Of a DNA stretch of 45,738 bases, positions 41,632 to 45,738 are shown in pieces. Position 1 is the first letter of the stretch, and every line of letters begins with the position of its first letter. The stretch spans positions 1-45,738 of the forward strand of contig JAKSIX010000015.1 in the NCBI GenBank assembly GCA_024398595.1, given 5' to 3'. A program made the position numbers and the translations under genes. The DNA comes from Bacteroidaceae bacterium (GTDB lineage Bacteria > Bacteroidota > Bacteroidia > Bacteroidales > Bacteroidaceae). The notes below the pieces were generated by a model. The model was not told where the DNA came from. It did no database searches and worked only from the letters and a program-made list of their open reading frames with translations.

Positions 41632-44262
41632 ATGAAAAAGCTTTTATTGTCCGCAAGCCTTCTTGCAATAGGCACGATGCTGGTTTCGGCAGCAGACCAG
41701 TACGAGTATCCGTTCCAGGACCCGAAACTGTCGTTCGATGAAAGGGTCGATAACCTTCTCTCCCTGCTCACACCGGAGGAGAAAATAGGACTGATGATGA
41801 ACGGTTCGGTATCAGTTGACCGTCTGGATATACCGGCCTACAACTGGTGGAACGAGGCCTGTCACGGTATCTGCTACGACGACGTGACTGTCTTTCCGCA
41901 GGTAATAGCGCTTGGTGCGACTTTCGATGCCGACCAACAGTACGAAATATACACAGTCGTCTCGGATGAGGCACGCGCCGTGTGGAACACCACCGACCAT
42001 CACCAGTTAGGCGTAAAGCAGCCTAACGGCAGTATATGGCATCAGGGACTCTCATTCTGGTGTCCGAACGTGAACATTTTCCGTGACCCGCGCTGGGGAC
42101 GCGGACAGGAGACTCCGGGTGAGGACCCGTATCTGAACGCCGTTATGGGCACACAGACCGTCAAGGGTATGCAGGGCAATGACAGCAAATACTTCAAACT
42201 GCATTCCTGCGCCAAGCATTATGCAGTCCACAGCGGTCCTGAGGCAGTACGCCACTCCATCAATGTAACAGCAAGCGGCCGTGACCTGTGGGAGACATAT
42301 CTGCCGGCATTCAAGTCGCTCGTTCTGGATGGCAATGTACAGGAGGTCATGTGCGCCTATCACCGTTACGATGACGAGCCGTGCTGCGCCAGCAATCTGC
42401 TGCTCTCCGACATTCTGCGTGAGAAATGGGGCTACAAGGGTCTGGTGGTGACCGACTGCGGAGCCATATCCGACTTCTTCAACAAGAACCAGCACGGCAC
42501 ACACAGCGATGCCGCCTCTGCATCGGTCGATGCCGTTCTCTCAGGAACAGATATAGAGTGCGGAACCAACTTCCGCTCACTGACCGGTGCCATTGAAAAG
42601 GGACTTATCTCCGAAGCCGACATTGACGTGAATCTGCGCCGCGTGCTTATGGCCCGTTTCCAGCTTGGTATGTTCGACCCGGCCGAGGATCTGCCCTGGG
42701 CTAACCTCGGGCTTGATGACCTGAGCAGTCCGGAGCATACGGCACTTGCCGACAAGGCCGCACACGAGGCCATCGTCCTGCTCAAGAATCAGGAGAATCT
42801 GCTGCCTCTGAAGAAGGATGGCATTACAATCGCTGTAGTAGGTCCGAATGCCGACGACTCACGCGTCATTCTCGGCAACTACAACGGATATCCGTCGAAA
42901 GCCAACAAGCAGACTATTCTGGAGGCAATCCGTCAGGCAGCCCCTAATGCCAACATCATATATGAGAAAGGCTGTGACCTGAACGAGGCATTCATAACCA
43001 AGCACTATGTATCAGAAATCAACGGCGGCAAGGGTCTGCACGCGGAATACTACAACAACACTGATTTCAGCGGCGATGTCGCAGTCAGGGCCGATTACAA
43101 CGACAAGGTCGATCTGAACACCACATCCCCTGCCCTCGCACACGAAGACTGCGCCTGGGAATACGGTCTTAACCTGACAGGTTTCAGTGTCCGCTATTCA
43201 GGCAGCTTCACCGCAGACTATACCGGCGATATGAATTACTCTGTCCGTGGAAGCGGCAAGTACGCATTCCTCATCAACGGTGACACCATCTCGCAGGCTG
43301 CCGGTGGCCGTGGCGGTTTCGGGGGCTTCGGTGGCTTCGGAGGTTTCGGAGGCCGTGGCGGTGCATCGACCAAATTCGCTGTCGAGAAGGGCAAGACATA
43401 CAACATCTCTATCGAGCTGACACAGCCTGAGGCAAGGTCGGCATCATTCTCATTCGACATCTACAGCCGCGGTCCGGTCGATTTTGCTCCGGTTATTGAG
43501 AAAGTTTCAAAGGCCGATGTAATAGTAATGGTAAGCGGTATCTCATCCGACATCGAAGGTGAAGGTCACGACCGTACCGCAATCGAGCTTCCGGAAATCC
43601 AGCAGAATCTGCTCAAGGAGCTTGATGCCACCGGCAAACCGGTCGTTCTGATAAATGTATCGGGCAGTGCCATAGGACTGGGCAATGTAGAGAGCAACTA
43701 CGATGCAATGATTCAGGCCTGGTACGGCGGTCAGGCTTGCGGCAAGGCTGTTGCCGATGTACTGTTCGGCGACTACAATCCTGCCGGACGTCTGCCTGTC
43801 ACATTCTACGCATCGACCGACCAGCTGCCTGATTACAAGGATTACAGTATGGATGGCAGGACATACCGCTACTTCAAGGGTGAACCTCTCTACTCATTCG
43901 GCTACGGCCTCAGCTATACCACATTCAAGTACGGCAAGGGCAAGGTTTCCGGCAAGCCAGAGTCAATGACACTGTCAGTTCCTGTCAAAAACACAGGCTC
44001 GATAGACGGCGATGAGGTTGTACAGGTATATGTGAAGTCTCTGGACAATCCGGATGCACCGATCAAGTCTCTCTGCGGTTTCGCCCGCGTGAACATCCAG
44101 AGCGGCAAGTCACAGACCGTGAAGATTGCCTTGAACAAGGAGACATTCTACTTCTACGATGAATCCACCGACGGTCTCGCCTTCAAGCCGGGCCACTACC
44201 AGATTCTCTACGGCGGCTCCTCACTTGACAAAGACCTTAACATCATCGAAGTCAAGCTGTAA
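41632..44262 (+). CDS. Secreted GH3 glycosidase with PA14 insertion
   Basis: 876 residues from the ATG at 41632, signal peptide to about Ala21. Order: GH3 TIM barrel (LSLLTPEEKIGLMMNGS, YNWWNEACHG, FWCPNVNIFRDPRWGRGQETPGEDP), nucleophile Asp275 in VVTDCGAISDFF, C-terminal alpha/beta domain interrupted by a PA14 domain at about 460-620, probable acid/base Glu644 in EGEGHDRTAIELPEIQQNLL, then a fibronectin III-like domain (VPVKNTGSIDGDEVVQVYVK). It resembles beta-xylosidase/beta-glucosidase members and should cleave oligosaccharides released by other enzymes. The PA14 carries an unusual Gly-Phe repeat (residues 558-577). A terminator follows. Confidence 0.9.
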   Translation: MKKLLLSASLLAIGTMLVSAADQYEYPFQDPKLSFDERVDNLLSLLTPEEKIGLMMNGSVSVDRLDIPAYNWWNEACHGICYDDVTVFPQVIALGATFDADQQYEIYTVVSDEARAVWNTTDHHQLGVKQPNGSIWHQGLSFWCPNVNIFRDPRWGRGQETPGEDPYLNAVMGTQTVKGMQGNDSKYFKLHSCAKHYAVHSGPEAVRHSINVTASGRDLWETYLPAFKSLVLDGNVQEVMCAYHRYDDEPCCASNLLLSDILREKWGYKGLVVTDCGAISDFFNKNQHGTHSDAASASVDAVLSGTDIECGTNFRSLTGAIEKGLISEADIDVNLRRVLMARFQLGMFDPAEDLPWANLGLDDLSSPEHTALADKAAHEAIVLLKNQENLLPLKKDGITIAVVGPNADDSRVILGNYNGYPSKANKQTILEAIRQAAPNANIIYEKGCDLNEAFITKHYVSEINGGKGLHAEYYNNTDFSGDVAVRADYNDKVDLNTTSPALAHEDCAWEYGLNLTGFSVRYSGSFTADYTGDMNYSVRGSGKYAFLINGDTISQAAGGRGGFGGFGGFGGFGGRGGASTKFAVEKGKTYNISIELTQPEARSASFSFDIYSRGPVDFAPVIEKVSKADVIVMVSGISSDIEGEGHDRTAIELPEIQQNLLKELDATGKPVVLINVSGSAIGLGNVESNYDAMIQAWYGGQACGKAVADVLFGDYNPAGRLPVTFYASTDQLPDYKDYSMDGRTYRYFKGEPLYSFGYGLSYTTFKYGKGKVSGKPESMTLSVPVKNTGSIDGDEVVQVYVKSLDNPDAPIKSLCGFARVNIQSGKSQTVKIALNKETFYFYDESTDGLAFKPGHYQILYGGSSLDKDLNIIEVKL

Positions 44263-44284
44263 TCCAGTCAGCGATACATAATAG

Positions 44285-44327
44285 AGATGCCCCAGAGTAA
44301 CAAACATCGCGTTACTCCGGGGCATCT
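44285..44327 (+). terminator. Terminator after the GH3 gene
   Basis: AGATGCCCCAGAGTAAC (44285-44301) pairs with GTTACTCCGGGGCATCT (44311-44327) with a single A-C mismatch and a 9-base loop. The U tract after it is short, but the stem is very stable. Confidence 0.85.
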
Positions 44328-44373
44328 TTCATACATTTCATAAAATGAATTCCATCAAAACAAATATCTTTCT

Positions 44374-45153
44374 CTATAAGTCTTCACCGTGAGCTTGATT
44401 GTGAATATTATCGTAGTATAGTCCTATCTGGAACCGGCCATAGTACTCGTGTATCATAAACCAGACATCGCCATCGGCAAGTGATTTCATCCCATCATAA
44501 TAAGCCGCCAGGAATCGAATGAACCTTTCTTGGTCAGCAGTTTCATCTCCACTTGGAACCAAGCCCATAGCCAGCACTTTAGCCGGCACTTCCGCCTGAA
44601 GTGATTCTTGATCTGAGACTGGAGCATCCATTGACTCTTTGAGTGTAGCCAACTGATCTTTGGTAAAGAAATCACTGAACTTATCAAGAAGAGCGTTCAT
44701 AAAAGCGACCTTATCCTGATCAGGGTCAAAATAGCTGAAGCTGGCTTGGTAGCGTTTTTTGTTGACAGAAATTTCATACGATATGTCTTCTTTTTCTGGA
44801 ATCTCTTCATTCATACTAAGGTCCAAATACTTCCCGTTATCATAGAACTGACAAAGAAGAGTATTGAATTCTATTCTAATGCTTTCTTCTGATGTATAAG
44901 GGAAAGCGACATATACCCTGTCCACCAGATTATGGTTTGTGTGAATATAGATATCTACATTTTTCCCGTTGAACTGCCCCTTATAGCTTTCAGAGAGTGA
45001 ATTATAGGTGAATCCTTTGTCCTTCAGCTTTGAAGCAAACTGCGATTCTGTGCCATCGATGGGAATTCCCAAAAACTTAAGTGCACCATTATCTTTCCCT
45101 GAGCATATTACGGAAAACAGTGCGAGAAATATTGATATAATCGTCTTTTTCAT
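44374..45153 (-). CDS. Exported hypothetical protein
   Basis: 259 residues with a signal peptide (about 1-19, ending ICSG). The mature protein begins with a small alpha/beta repeat-like unit (ALKFLGIPIDGTESQFASKLKDKGFTYNSLS) that I have seen annotated as hypothetical in Bacteroides; I cannot name the domain. The C-terminal third is acidic and helical (ERFIRFLAAYYDGMKSLADGDVWFMIHEYYGRFQIGLYYDN). The reading frame looks more AT-rich than its left-hand neighbours. It follows the partial gene at 45215 after 61 bases on the same strand. Confidence 0.65.
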   Translation of the reverse strand: MKKTIISIFLALFSVICSGKDNGALKFLGIPIDGTESQFASKLKDKGFTYNSLSESYKGQFNGKNVDIYIHTNHNLVDRVYVAFPYTSEESIRIEFNTLLCQFYDNGKYLDLSMNEEIPEKEDISYEISVNKKRYQASFSYFDPDQDKVAFMNALLDKFSDFFTKDQLATLKESMDAPVSDQESLQAEVPAKVLAMGLVPSGDETADQERFIRFLAAYYDGMKSLADGDVWFMIHEYYGRFQIGLYYDNIHNQAHGEDL

Positions 45154-45214
45154 AAAATGTTATGTATTATTTGCAAATTTATTCATTTTAAGCAGTAAAT
45201 CAAGAGATGTCACT

Positions 45215-45738
45215 CTAACAATAATCTTCCATCACATCACCCCCAGTCCATTCCCGGCCAAGAGACAATGTGAAGTACTTGACAGCGCCTTCTTCAGTGA
45301 AAAATGTTCGAATACTTTTGTGTATGAATGCTCCGTCACTGAACGAGATTTCAGCCAAAGCATAGTTTGTGGCACCGGATATTTCGGTAACCACTGCTAA
45401 ATGGCTTCTGTCTTCAGACATAGCTGCGTCATATACTGGAGACTCAGAGTACTGATTGCGGCTAAAAATGGCTCCTTTCTGCAGACGCGAGAGATAATCT
45501 TGTAGTGGCGTAGCAGTAATATGTTGTGGAGTTAAAGGAAATTCAGTAGGCGTTTTCCACTCCAGTTGTTTTGCACGGGGAGTAAGCGAGTCCTTCAGGG
45601 CATACTGCTCCTCGATGTATTTCCTGTTCATTTCCTCAACCTCTTCAATATGCTTTTGATAATCGGACTTGAGTTCCCGGTGTATCCAATCTTTATCCCA
45701 GGATTCACCTTCAAATGCATCATTATCCTTGAAAACCC
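45215..45738 (-). CDS. Partial uncharacterised protein, cut by the window edge
   Basis: The frame is open from the stop at 45215 to the window edge, so the coding part is at least 174 residues; the Met at 45631 is probably internal because the frame continues upstream as charged coil (KDNDAFEGESWDKDWIHRELKSDYQKHIEEVEE). The rest contains a beta-rich region (SRNQYSESPVYDAAMSEDRSHLAVVTEISGATNYALAEISFSDGAFIHKSIRTFF). No known domain recognised. It is upstream of the 44374 gene and may share its operon. Confidence 0.65.
   Translation of the reverse strand, partial: VFKDNDAFEGESWDKDWIHRELKSDYQKHIEEVEEMNRKYIEEQYALKDSLTPRAKQLEWKTPTEFPLTPQHITATPLQDYLSRLQKGAIFSRNQYSESPVYDAAMSEDRSHLAVVTEISGATNYALAEISFSDGAFIHKSIRTFFTEEGAVKYFTLSLGREWTGGDVMEDYC

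Noticed and set aside
33404-44262. Possible polysaccharide utilisation locus
   Set aside because: There is no SusC/SusD pair, hybrid two-component or ECF sigma/anti-sigma regulator; the glycosidases are scattered among unrelated genes.
1-45738. CRISPR arrays, tRNA/rRNA genes, insertion sequences, invertible promoters
   Set aside because: Reading through the gaps showed no spaced direct repeats, no tRNA cloverleaf with CCA-like ends, no transposase or integrase and no long flanking inverted repeats.

Overview
The window looks like a chromosomal segment of a gut- or oral-type Bacteroidales bacterium (Bacteroides/Prevotella/Muribaculaceae range; I cannot fix the genus). Reasons: many genes are preceded by the Bacteroidetes -7 promoter element TAnnTTTG rather than a sigma70 box, and Shine-Dalgarno sequences are inconspicuous. 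The gene families are also typical: T9SS plug/DUF5103, DUF3256, DUF5063, TIGR02757, type B bL31, Bacteroides-type xylose isomerase, and the order ftsK-lolA-trxB. No tRNA, rRNA, CRISPR array, insertion sequence, phage gene or SusC/SusD pair was seen. Coding density is very high and no gene-free stretch exceeds 300 bases; the longest is 36207-36411.

Layout. 1-5600: end of an unidentified gene, an exported T9SS-plug-like protein, then on the minus strand rarA with an exported HAD phosphatase, and on the plus strand a family 2 glycosyltransferase overlapping a TIGR02757 gene. 5600-10200: glnS followed by a tightly packed plus-strand run of a TPR protein, a DedA membrane protein and a tyrosine-phosphatase-like protein. 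10187-17202 (minus): a tripartite RND efflux operon (TolC, membrane-fusion protein, RND pump) whose fourth gene is an exported alpha/beta-hydrolase lipoprotein. 17362-21400 (minus): xylA, xylB and a class II aldolase, which take xylose to xylulose-5-phosphate and serve lower glycolysis, each with its own promoter or terminator.

21504-29300: a large macroglobulin-like exported protein, rpmE2 (bL31), then a minus-strand group rich in RNA-maturation enzymes (DUF5063, a DEDD exonuclease, an RlmI-type methyltransferase, rsmE, truA) and DUF3256. 29387-33352: ftsK, lolA and trxB. 33404-44262: secreted polysaccharide-degrading enzymes (an unknown accessory protein with a GH43, a GH30, a GH3 with PA14 domain) interspersed with a lipoprotein, a GNAT acetyltransferase and an M16 zinc protease. 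44374-45738: two uncharacterised minus-strand genes that look more AT-rich than the rest; the last runs off the window.

Most of the window is ordinary core genome. The points I would check first are the hydrolase lipoprotein built into the RND operon, the exported unknown protein paired with the GH43, a possible leader-peptide/hairpin arrangement in front of rsmE, and the TPR-DedA-phosphatase operon. No clear new defence or mobile system was found.
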